Shown here in pieces: positions 34,572 to 46,100 of a stretch of 64,000 nt of DNA; positions within the stretch are counted from its first letter, which is position 1, and the number at the start of each line of letters is the position of its first letter. This DNA is from Dasysyrphus tricinctus. Lineage: Eukaryota; Arthropoda; Insecta; Diptera; Syrphidae. The stretch lies in assembly GCA_963921185.1 (NCBI GenBank), contig OY992532.1, positions 151,288,153 to 151,352,152 of the forward strand, given 5' to 3'. The notes below the pieces were generated by a model. It had not been told where the DNA came from. It searched no databases and worked only from the letters and a program-made list of their open reading frames with translations. The position numbers and the translations under genes are program-made.

Positions 34572-36686
34572 TCGAAACTATGTCACCACCCTTAACGACA
34601 GAGCCTCGTCATTTAATGGAATCCAGAATTCAACAATTGATGAGATGTGGGGTGAAATTAAAAGTGTTTTTATGGAGGCTGGATCCGAAACTGTACCCAA
34701 GCGAACGAGACGTAGAGACTCTTGGATATCCCAAGACACCTGGGATAAGATCGAACTTCGCAAATCGTTGAAAATCCAAATAAATGCCGAAGCTGATGTT
34801 CAACGAAAGGCTGACTTGCGAAGAGAGTACCGCATTGCACATAAGATGGTCTTCCGCTGTGTGAGACGTGACAAGAGGGTGAAGTTGGATGGACTCGCAG
34901 ATAATGCGGAAAGCGCTGCCAGAAGAGGAGATATCCGGGAATTGTACCAAATAGCCAAAGATGTTATCGGGAAAAAAAGCAACACCAATCATCCTGTAAT
35001 GGATGTGGATGGCACACTTTTGGTATCAATTGAGGATCAGCTTCGTAGATGGAAGGACCATTTTTGTGCCCTGCTAAATGAGGATTCAGTTGAGCAGAGT
35101 GCTGAAGTGCCCCAACTAAACGAGATGCGCAGGTCCTATATAGGGGTATTGACATCGAACCCCCGTCAGAATCGGAAATTCGTACATCAATAAATCTCCT
35201 CAAAAACAACAAGGCAGCTGGACTGGACGGAATACCAGCTGAATTCCTGAAAGCCGATCCCGTAGCAGCGGCTAGTATTTTACATCCGCTGATACAAAAC
35301 ATTTGGGAAAACGAAAGCTATCCCAGGGACTGGAAGGATGGTGTGATTGTTAAGTTGCCAAAGAAAGGTGACTTAAAGAATTGCAACAATTGGCGTGGTA
35401 TCACCGTTTTGTCCGTTTTCCCAAAACTAATGGCAACAATCATACTCGAGCGAATAAAGGATAGAATCGAGTCTACACTCAAGAGGCATCAAGCTGGCTT
35501 CCGCAGTGGTCGATCGTGTGTCGACCATATCAACACCCTGCGTATCGTCCTCGAGCAGTCGATGGAATATCAATCACCGCTTTACCTCATGTTCGTGGAT
35601 TTTGAAAAGGCCTTTGATCGAGTTAACCGAGAATGTATATGGAGATCATTGCTTGGTAGAGGAATTCCATCAAAAATTGTTGCCATTATTAAAGAGTCCT
35701 ACAACAACGCGAGGTGTTTTGTTTTGCACAATGGGCAGCTATCCGACTCCTTCGTAGTGCAACAGGGTGTGAGACAAGGGGATGTTCTATCGCCAATTCT
35801 CTTCCTGCTGGCGATGGACGACGTATTGACGGCCAGTGTTGGTACAGCTGAGCGACAGGGCATTCAATGGAGACCGTTCGAAAGGCTCAGTCATTTAGAC
35901 TATGCCGATGACATATGTCTACTGGCAAATAACATCAGTGGGCTGAACGGGATGTGCCAAGCACTGCAAGTGAAGGGAGAGTCGAGTGGTCTAAGAATTA
36001 ACAGCAAAAAGACAAAAATAATGCTCACAGGCCGCTCCACACAGCAGCGTATTATTTTACGCCAGACGCCAGTTGAAGTAGTGGAACAATTTAACTACCT
36101 TGGCAGTATTGTTTCTGCAAACGGTGGTACGGATCTGGACGTTAAAAGTAGAATAAATAAAGCTCGTGCTGCCTTCGGTACTCTGTCCCCAATTTGGAAA
36201 TCCAGTCAAATCTCCTTACGCACTAAGTTGAGATTCTTCGAATCCAATGTCAAATCCGTGCTGTTATATGCTTGTGAAACCTGGAAAGTCACGTCTACCA
36301 TTTCGAAGAAATTGCAGGCTTTTGTGAATCGCTGTCTTCGCCACATCCTAAAGATTCGCTGGCCACAAATAATATCAAATGAGGAATTGTGGCGCAGGAC
36401 AAGTCAAGAGCGGCTGGACGTCGACATAAGAAAGCGTAAATGGCGTTGGATTGGTCACACACTGAGGAAACCAAACGATGAAATTGCAAAGCAGTCCTTT
36501 GAATGGAATCCTCAGGGTGCACGGCGGGTTGGAAGACCAAGAACAACATGGAAATCAACTGTCTTAGCGGAAGCAGAATCCCAGAGAAAGACGTGGCCAC
36601 ATCTTAAGTACCTTGCAGCAGACCGTGAAGGATGGAGACGTTTTGTTGACGCCCTATGCCCCAGCCGGGGATACAGGACACGATGA
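34552..36686 (+). pseudogene. LINE C reverse transcriptase (two frames)
   Basis: The linker frame 34552-35193 is followed, after a two-base gain near 35143, by a frame that runs through 35343-36686. The RT carries WRGITVLSVFPKLMAT, FVDFEKAFDRVNREC, GVRQGDVLSPILFLLAMDD, the intact catalytic HLDYADDICLLANN and the C-terminal RRVGRPRTTWKST signature. Apart from the upstream shifts the catalytic half is complete, so among the three copies this is the best template for the family. Confidence 0.9.
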
Positions 36687-36688
36687 TG

Positions 36689-36699
36689 AAAGTGAGAAC
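36689..36699. repeat. Target-site copy 3, AAAGTGAGAAC
   Basis: It marks where LINE D resumes after LINE C. Confidence 0.9.
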
Positions 36700-38538
36700 A
36701 AAACAGGACCTAGAATTGATCCTTGTGGAACGCCACAAGATGTTGGAAGGAATTCGGACAAGTCGTTTTTTACCTGAACGGCCTGCTTTCGACCATTAAG
36801 ATAGGAAGACAGAAGCCTTACAGAGCAAGTTGAGAAGTTGAAGTATCGCAGAAGTTTATCACATAAAAGATGGTGATCGACCATATCGAATGCCTTAGAA
36901 AAATCTAACAAGGCAAGGAAGCTGATGAGTTCTTTATCAATATCTTGTCGAATATCTTCGGTTACTTTTATTAAGGCAGTAACACAGCTGTGGCCTTTCC
37001 GAAAACCAGATTGCTTATAAGTTAACAAATTTGAGGCATTAAGATAACTTGTCATTTGATTTTGTACGATTTTTTCGAGGACTTAAGATAGAAAAGGCAA
37101 GATAGCAATTGGCCAAAACTCATCAGATTTTGAATATTTTTGGGTACTGGAATTATTTTCGCCAATTTCCATTGCGACGGATATATACCTGTGGTGATAA
37201 TGCTATTAAACATATAAGTAACATACGGTAAAAGGATTGGTAAAAGCATTTTTAAAAATAAGGGGTGCATCTCGTCAAATCCAACCGCATTTGATTTGAT
37301 CGAGAGTAGACTTTCAACTACTTCAGCACTATCTACAGATCTATAGGAGAAACCTAGGTTAATATCGTCACTTGTATCAATTTCAGTTAAGTTAAAGGTA
37401 CGTAATGGTGGTACAGGAAGAGAAACAAACCCCCTGTTCAGTTCATTACAGTTAACTTCATTATTTAAACAGTTTTTCCAACTCGGAGTTTAATTGATTA
37501 GAGTACATTTGGCGTTTAGCTTTGCGTATTGCCATAACGACTTGATTCCGAAGCAATCGGTACATGCAGAGATGTTCGGCTAGACGAAAACGTTTCCAAC
37601 GATCATATTCCTGGTTACTTTTAACTATGAGTGAGCGTATCTGTTTAGAAAACCATGGTTTAGCAGGAGATGTCGAAATTCTAGTAATCAATGGAACATG
37701 CTTATTAAAAAGTTTGAGCACGTTTTCGTTTAAAAAACTAGTTTGTTCATCAGGTAAAGATAGGTGGTAAATTGTGTCCCAGCGTGTACTTCTATAACAT
37801 CTTCTTCTAACAACATGATCAATGCTTTTAAAATTCCTGTATTGAATCATTTGAATTTCTGAAGTTACTTCAAAATCAAATGTCATATATATCAGATCAT
37901 GCTTGGAAAAAGCACAAGCTGAAAGTTGATCGTATAGTATTACCTTTTCCAGACTGCTTACCCAAAACAAGTCCAATAAAGTTGGAAGATGATTAGAGAA
38001 GTGTGTTGTATTAGTAGTATTAACTGCACTAAAGTTAAATGCACTCATTGCGTTTGAAAGGGATTGATCAACTAAGATGTTGCAATTAAAATAACCACAC
38101 ACAACAACATTTCGACAAGTTAAGGAGATTTCTTGAATTTACGCTATGAAATTCAAAAAGTCAATATTTCTATTTGGCCTGTATACACTACCTACTAAAA
38201 GCTTATCCTCCACACCTAATATTTCCACAAAAACATATTTTATAGCACTATCGAAACTGGATCGGTACTTAAACTTGCATCTGATGCCATCTTTGATATA
38301 GATTGCGACACCACCACCAACACGATCTTTTCTGTCAAAACGAAAGATTATCACTCAAACTCTCAACTAGCCAAGTTTCAGTCACGCATATTATGTCGAC
38401 ATTTGACCCCACAAAAATATCGCGAAATTCATCAATTTTCGGCATCAAACTTTGCGCGTTTAGGTGACAAACCTTAAAACCACCTTTTTGACAGCTTAAG
38501 ACTCTAATCATAGTACGCAATGCCCCAATTCCATCCAT
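36700..38538 (-). pseudogene. LINE D endonuclease and RT N-terminal part (multiply broken)
   Basis: The endonuclease starts at 38538 with CHLNAQSLMPKIDEFRDIF and IICVTETWL. It continues in other phases with GGGVAIYIKDGI, SVYRPNR, CGYFNCNILVD and SKHDLIYMTFDF. The RT follows with SQWKLAKIIPVPK, GFRKGHSCVTALIKV, LLDFSKAFDMVDHHLL and GVPQGSILGPVLF, and then stops at the LINE C junction. In the usual GDFN motif the Asp is replaced by Tyr (CGYFN), so a catalytic residue is lost. At least four phase changes are visible. Jockey/CR1-like group. Confidence 0.88.
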
Positions 38539-38553
38539 GACGTTAATAATAAC

Positions 38554-39258
38554 TGTTTAACGATGAGGCTCTTTTGCCTCAACGAATCGATAGCCAGGGT
38601 AGAACACCGTGACTTTTGTGGAGTGTGAAATCGGTTCATGTACCAATTCACAATTATAGTATTTGAATATTAGCCACCTTACCTCGGGTGGGGGGATAGC
38701 TAATATGAATTGAAATGAAACAAAATTCTTATCTGGCGATTGAAAATTGAATGACTTTATTGTCCCAAAATCGGGAATATTTATATTCAATAATTGCTAA
38801 CCTAAACAATAAATATCTTACTAATAAAATGAAAAATAAAATAATGCAAATTTTGCTCTATCGACAAACCTTGAACATAATGTATTTTTTAAAGGGTCGA
38901 ATTTCGGATACGCGAAACACTTTGCCATTGCCACTCTACTGCGCCTTTAGTTTATTAACCTGCAGTAGCAGTTCAAGGTGAATTTTCTTTTGGCTGGGCA
39001 TCATGTTTCGGGTATCCGGAATTCTTGTCGTTTATTATGCTTTTGCACACTGAATGTATTCGCGTAGTGTTTATGATAAAAAGAATGCACTAATTTTGAG
39101 GTAGGTCAAAAATGTATTTACTGACGCGAATAGATTCAGTATGTGCATTTGGATTGTATTTGGTATACATTGAATTGTATGAATTTATGAATTAATATTT
39201 AAATTGGATAGTATTTATATTAGGGTGTGTGTATGTACATTCATTCTGTTCGTGAACA
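38554..39258 (-). repeat. BEL2 LTR (3' LTR in element sense)
   Basis: 705 bp, TGTTTAACG...GTGAACA on the + strand. The same 76- and 77-codon chance frames occur in both LTRs, which reflects their identity, not genes. Confidence 0.95.
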
Positions 39259-39593
39259 TACTCCCCCTCGTTGAATGATATGCATTCAACAAGTTTTTTT
39301 TTTTTTTTTTATTACAAAAATTTATTTTTCATCTTTTTCTTTTTCTTTTTTTTTTTTTTTTTTTTTTTTTATTTTTCAAAATGAATAAATGTTATTATTT
39401 GATGTAGTTATTTAAGTTCAATATTTTCAAATTTATTACACAAAACTAATGATATTTTATCAAAGGAAACAAATTCATTAATTGTAAATTTACATGGTTA
39501 AAATTGAGCTTATTTTTCAGGTAGGCAAATTTATTACAAACAATTTAATTTATTTATTAAAATTTTATTTATATAATTTACATAGTTGAAATT
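39259..39593 (-). other. BEL2 3' untranslated region with polypurine tract
   Basis: In element sense it ends CGAGGGGGAGTA directly before the 3' LTR, a good polypurine tract (39259-39270). Next to it is a perfect stem TTGAATG/CATTCAA (39271-39289). The rest is A/T-rich with two long T runs on the + strand. No gene is seen. Confidence 0.8.
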
Positions 39594-40124
39594 TTAAGCT
39601 TGTTCTGCAGGTAGACTTAGTTTTGTCCGTATTCTTGGGATAGGGCTCTGTTTTGGAGTTCTTCTTAGGTCCATGCGATCTATACTAGCTCTTGTTCTCC
39701 AACACCAGATTATGATGAATGATACCAATAAGATAAGGGCTAAGTATCCTACAGAGTACTGATGAATGTCGTGATTACTAAGTTTGTGGGATGATTCAGT
39801 GAGTATTTGATTTTTAATTCGCCGGCTTAGTTCTTCGATCTTCTCTGTTTCAAATTTAAATGATGGTTCTGCTGGAACAAGGTCGTTTGCCACTGCTGTA
39901 CTTGACAAGTTGCTCAGTTTAGTGTATGAGATCTTCGTATTGCTGGTGTAAATTTTATGTCCTTGAAACGTTAACTCGTCTTGCTTGATGACACAATTTG
40001 GTTGTATTTTAAGAAGGCCTGATCCCTCCAAACAGATTGAGGAGATGACACTGCCGCATACAGCATTGATGATTGTCTTGTTTTTGATTGCATAAATCCA
40101 TTCATTTGGATGTGTAAGTCGTGT
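39594..40124 (-). pseudogene. env: BEL2 Env C-terminal part, cut off by a stop
   Basis: This stretch is in the same phase as the large polyprotein and is separated from it only by the TGA at 40125-40127. It is open from 40124 to the stop at 39594. It encodes the end of the ectodomain, a membrane helix (VGYLALILLVSFIIIWCWR, near 39690-39750) and a basic cytoplasmic tail. The Env of this copy therefore lacks its membrane anchor unless the stop is read through. The ATG at 40031 is internal and probably not a start. Confidence 0.85.
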
Positions 40125-43100
40125 TCATATTTGATTTTTGATTAATTGCGTTAATTTGCATTTTGATGGTAATGGCATGTTGTTTAATAAGGAAACTTCG
40201 CATATGCATACACTTGATCCCTTGCGGTATAAAGGTTTTGTTTGTTCGCAAAGGTATGTTGATGGTCCAGTTGTTAAACATGTTGCCAGTTCTTGATCCA
40301 ATAGTGGATAGTATTGGTCACGATGTTGACTGACAATCAGATATGGTGTGTCTGGTTTGATTGCCGTGAACGAGCCGTTTGTAAATATTGGTATGGGTAT
40401 TACTCTGAATATGTCAAACGTTTCTATGATGACAAGAGGGAATTTTATTTGAAACATGACGTGGTTGTTGATGATTCGACTTTTTAGGGTCATAAGCTTG
40501 TATAACTGCAACAGCTCAGATGATTCAACCGGTAGTCGAAGCGAAGAGGGGATGTGTCCTCTTATGATCAGTATTTCTTTGTTAAGTTGTTGTGGTGATA
40601 GAAGGAGTGGGTTGATCTTTCCATGATTGGTGTCGATTAGCACATTGATTAAAGATGCTTGTATTCGTTGTGTGTTGGTGATGATCAATGTCAGCTCGAT
40701 CGACAGCGCCAGGAATAAATTGTGCAAGTTTTCTTGATTTGTGTGATCAATTATTTTATTAACCTGCTCCTTCAAAGTTCTAAATTTTTCGCGAATTGAA
40801 ACCTGATCCCCTTTAATTATGTTTACTGTTGAGTCTATGATGGATGTATGGTTTTTTAGGAGTTGTAGAACATAATCTTCGTTTCCTTTTATGTCACTGA
40901 TGGTTTTTGATAACTCCTGGGCATAGTCAGCATCTAAGACTCCAAATAAAGAATTAGCTAAGGTCCCCACTATATTAAAGGCACCCCGTTTTTCTCTTGG
41001 TTTGTGATTGTTATTAGTGAATAGCTCATTGCCTCTTTTTAACTCTTCTTGTAGCTGGACAAATTGGTTGATTATTGATATGCAGGAACTGTTGTGCGAT
41101 ATCAATTTGCAAAGCTGCCGCAAAGATAGTATTCCGTTGGTAAATTCTGCGTTTTCAGCCCAATATGGTTCTAGATCATAATACACAACCAGGTTCCAAT
41201 CGTTTGATGCCAGATTAACTATTCCAAGAGATTCAAAGTGAAGTCCAAGTTGAGCAGGAAATTGATTGATTTCCACAGGGTGACTACTTATTATTGGTAA
41301 CGCTAGACATACTAGCAGCACTGTTGCTACTGCCGAACTGAAGGACCTTCGATGTTTTCTTTGTGGTTGATCATGTTCGCTGTTGCTGGTGCTAGCCTTC
41401 GTTACCATTGAAGTATAATCTTCTGCTTTTCGTTTAGATGAACCATTGGGCTTGCGTGATAAATCCTCGGGCTTTTGTTTATATGGACATTCTTGTTTTG
41501 GTTTGTCATCATCATCATCGATTGGAAGAGGAGCAAGTTTGTGAATTGCTCGTCGTAAAATGTTAGTTGCTGTTTTCACGTCTGCTACGCGAGCTACACC
41601 GTCTTCTCCCGGATAAGTTTTGACGACTCTACCCAGTGGCCATTTTAGTGGTGGGATGTTGTCTTCTTTAATTAAAACTATAGCTCCAGGTTGAAGATTT
41701 TGTTTGTCTTGCTTCCATTTACTTCTTTGTTGTAATTCATTCAAATACTCCCTCGACCATCTTTTCCAAAATTCGTTCTTGATGTACGTGACCAATTTCC
41801 ATCGTGTAGGCAGGCTCATTCTTCTTGTCTCAACATTAGAATCAATTGATGCTGTTAATGGTTCACCAATTAGGAAATGACCTGGTGTTAGGGCTGTCAG
41901 ATCATTTGGATCGGATGATAGAGGTGTCAGAGGCCGAGAATTCAGAATTGCCTCAATTTCGATTATAAGTGTTTCGAATTCTTCATATGTCAATGATGCA
42001 GTTGTTGTACTTCGGTAAAGAAGATGTTTCGCTGACTTTACAGCAGCTTCCCATAGGCCACCGAAGTGTGGAGATCGAGGCGGTATGAAATGGAAATCAA
42101 TACCTTTTGTTGTGCAGGATGATATTATGGAGTTACTTCCTTCAGAGGAATATAATGACTGGCTCAGCTCCTGGAGTTGGTTTCTAGCTCCGACGAAGTT
42201 TGTTGCGTTGTCACAATAAAGGTTTCTGACGTGACCTCTCCTTCCTGTAAAGCGTTTTAATGCACCTATGAATGCTTCTGTTGTCAAAGCGCTTACAACC
42301 TCTAGATGGACTGCCTTTGTAGCAAAGCAGCAAAACACTGCGATGTATCCCTTCTGTGGTCGACTTCCTCTGCCTCGATAATGGATCCAAATTGGTCCGC
42401 AAAAATCCACCCCTGAATTCACAAATGGACGAGCGGGTTCTACTCTGGTTGTTGGCAGATTTCCCATTTTTGGAGACAGCAGCTCAGGCTTTGCTCTGGT
42501 ACATCGTATGCAACCTTTTACTACAGCTCGTGCAATAATTTTACCCTTAATTGGCCAGAAGCGTTGTCTGGTTATGGCCAGAAGTGCTTGTGGGCCAACA
42601 TGTTTGTGGTCTTCATGGATGTCCTTCATTATCATCTTTACAAACGGGTGTTCATAAGGCAATAGAATAGGATGCTTTGCTTCATATGGCAATGTTGATG
42701 ATTCCAGTCTTCCTCCAACGCGTATGATTTTGTTTTCATCTAAAAATGGAGAGAGGCAGAGTATAGCACTTGTTTTGTTGCATTCATGATATTTGTTAAG
42801 TTGTAAAATATCCGCACTGAATTCGTCTCTTTGCATCACTTGGACTATGGTATTGAGTGCGTGAGTTAGCTCCTGACTTGATAGAACCACCTCTTGGATT
42901 TTCTTGTTAACTTCTTCCGTGGAAAGAACCTTCTCAAGACGTTTTTTCTCGTTCTGATTTGATAGATTTGAATGAAGTTTTTCTTGCTTCTTCCTCTCAA
43001 CCTCAATTTTAAGATACTGGATGTATCTTAGTACAAATGCAGTAACTCGCTGCAACCTCTTAAACGAATTTCCATGCTGAATTTTGTAAATGAAGTGTAT

Positions 43101-46100
43101 TGAATCCCTATTGTCATTCATGATAGCTGAAGTTACTGGTTTGGCATAAGGTTGTGGCCAAGCTGATTCTTGGCCATGAAGAAAAATTGGCCCATAGAAC
43201 CATAGATTAGATTCCTTCAATTTTTCAGGAGATATACCGCGTGTTAATAAATCTGCTGGATTTTCTTTAGATCTCACATGACGCCATTGTTGTGATATGG
43301 TACTAGCTTGGATAGACGATACCCTATTGGCAATGAAGATCGGTAGTGTTTTTGAGGTCGAATTAATCCACGCCAAAACTATTTCAGAATCGGTCCAGAA
43401 ATATGTAGCGACCTTCTCATATTCTATGTCCTTCTTGACCCTTTTAGCAAGGTCAGCCGCTAACTTGGCTGCGCATAATTCGAGCCGTGGTATTGTTGGT
43501 TTCTTTACTGTCCTCTTTTCAATTGGAGCTACACGAGATTTTGCACATAATAACCGCACTATGATTGTACCAGGGTTGACTATGGATCGTACGTAAATGC
43601 AAGCTCCATAAGCACTTTCTGAAGCATCGGCAAAGATATGAAGTTGTATTTCGTCTGGTATTTTTTGTGAAAATATGTGCCTTGGTATTCGGATTAGGTT
43701 TATCAATTTGAAGTCATCACGAAATTTCATCCATTTGGAGTGTAGATCCTGAGGTAATGCTGCGTCCCAATCTATTTTCAATTGCCATAATTGTTGTAAG
43801 AAGATTTTTGCGGTTATTACTACTGGGGCCAAAAATCCAAGAGGGTCGAATAAGCGGGCTATTTCTGAAGAGACAATTCTTTTTGTTATTTTGGTCTCGG
43901 TAATCCCATGTGATTTGATACAGAAGTCATCCACCTTTGGCAGCCATGTTAAACCGAGTGTTTTAATGTTGTCTTCTGAGTCTAGGCTGAAGTCAAGTTC
44001 CATCTCCTTATCTTCTGGTAGAAACGCTTGAAGTAAACGTGGATGATTGGCACACCATTTTCGCAACTTAAATCCTGCCGTCTGAAGTACATCAATAAGT
44101 TGTCCCTGCATTTCTAATGTTGTTGAGAGGCTGTTTGATCCGGTCATGACATCGTCTACATAGAAATCGTGCTGAAGGACCTTGCTGCCGATTGGATGTG
44201 ACATTATTGATGATTGAGATAGATGTTGAAGGGATTTAATTGCCAGGTATGGAGCGGCTGATGTACCATATGTTAATGTATTGAGCTGATAGCACTTGAT
44301 AGGTTCTGATGTGGATCTTCTCCATAGAATAAGCTGGTATTTTCTGTCTTCTTCATGTACTAGCACTTGTCTGTACATTTTTTGAATGTCAGCAGTAAAC
44401 ACGAAGCGTGGTAAGCGGAACCTCAGCAAAATTGTAAATAAGTCATCTTGAATTTTTGGACCAGTGTGTAATATATCGTTGAGTGATATATTGGACGATG
44501 TTTTTGAGGAGGCGTCAAAGACTACTCTCAATTTAGTGGTGCTACTGTCTGGTTTCTGCACACAATGGTGAGGTAGAAAGTAGTGTGGTGATTCGCTTGG
44601 CGGGGCAGCAACCTCTTGCATGTGCCCTAGTGATATATATTCGTCCATGAATTGATGATACTGTTTTTTCAGTTCTGAATTATTAGCTAAACGTCTCTCT
44701 AATGAGTACAGTCGTCGTAAAGCTATGTTTTTTGACTCTCCTAAGGATGATGGATCGTCTTGGAATGGCAGTCTTACGATAAAACGGCCATTTTCATCTC
44801 GGTGTGTGGTTTGTGTAAAATGTGTTTCACACCATTTTTCTGCACTTGTTATTGATCTACGCGTATCCTCTGGGTCTTCAATTGACCAGAATTTTTCGAT
44901 GAGTGCATTTAGGTTTTCATCTTCTATGCACATACCGCAAGTCAGTGCTGATCTGGGATGATGGCCAACTCTTCCTGTGGCAATCCAACCGAAAACTGTA
45001 TTTTGTAATGTTGGCATTTCTTCATCGGATTTGATTTGCCCAACAGAGAGGAGTTCATGATATAACTCCGCGCCTATGAGCAGGTCGATGTTGCCGGGAC
45101 AGTTGAATTTTGGATCAGCCAGCTGGATGTTCTTTGGGACGTTCCATTGTTTAATATTGATAAACTGTGTCGGTTGTTGAGAAAGAATCTTTGGAAGAAC
45201 CATTGCCTCTATTCTTGTAGAGAACCCATTTATTCTGGATTGTAAATGGATGTTGACTCTTTTATATGAGTTTTGAGTGGCATGGCCTATACCCTGGATC
45301 TGCATCGTGTCGTGTTTTGCTGAGAGCCCCAGCCTTCCAACTAACTTCTCTGTTATAAAGTTTACTTGGGATCCTGAGTCCAAGAGTGCTCTGCATTCTA
45401 TAAATTCTCCATTTTTCGATTCTAAACTGATCCTAGCAGTCCCCAACAAGATATATGTTTTCGAGTGTTGGCTAACTGCGCTTAGTGCGAGTGTCTGGTC
45501 ACGGCCTTGTTCTGGATTCTGCTGGCTTGCTGCGCTCACTGTTAGTGTCTGGTCACGTCCTTGATCTGGAGTTTGCTGAAGCTTGCTTACTGATGTTTTG
45601 TTGTGTTCGATTGGTTTCATCGTGTCAAGATGTACTAAAGTGTTATGTTTTTTGAAACATTTAGTACATCCTCTCCTTTTGCATTTTGAAGCCTGATGAC
45701 CTGTCATAAAACAGTTAACGCATTTTTGATGTTTCTTGAGCAGGTTCAGTCGATGTCCAGGTGTCATACGTAGGAACTCATGGCAAGCATAAAGTGGATG
45801 TGTGCCATTACAACTTATACATGATGAAGTTGTTGGAGCTGATGCTGCTGCTACCTTCTTCATCAAGTGTACTCGTCTTTGTTCCTCTGGGAACTTTCCT
45901 TTACTACCCAAAGCTTCAAGTGATTGAAAACGCCTTTCCAGGAATTCAAGTAGATCATTTATTTTTTGGACGGTTCTGGGATTTTCAAGTGACTGTTCAT
46001 ACAAGGTATGAGTGTCTCTGTCGAGTTTCTTCAGCACAATGTGGGTTATGAGTGGATCCCAATTATCAATGCTAATTCCAATATTTGTTAATCCCATCAG

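Larger units (their letters stand above)
33134..36688 (+). mobile_element. LINE C, near-full-length sister of LINE B
   Basis: 3555 bp, starting CGAATGGATGCC, which corresponds to a point about 95 bases inside copy B, and ending CGATGATG. It lies head to tail after LINE B. A long T run (33274-33301) sits in its 5' UTR where copy B has only five T. It is related to LINE B along its whole length and shares with LINE A an extra dinucleotide near 35143. Confidence 0.9.

Noticed and set aside
38557..38981. Paired 77- and 76-codon frames found again at 47615-48039
   Set aside because: They lie in both LTRs of BEL2; identity is due to LTR duplication, and neither shows protein features.
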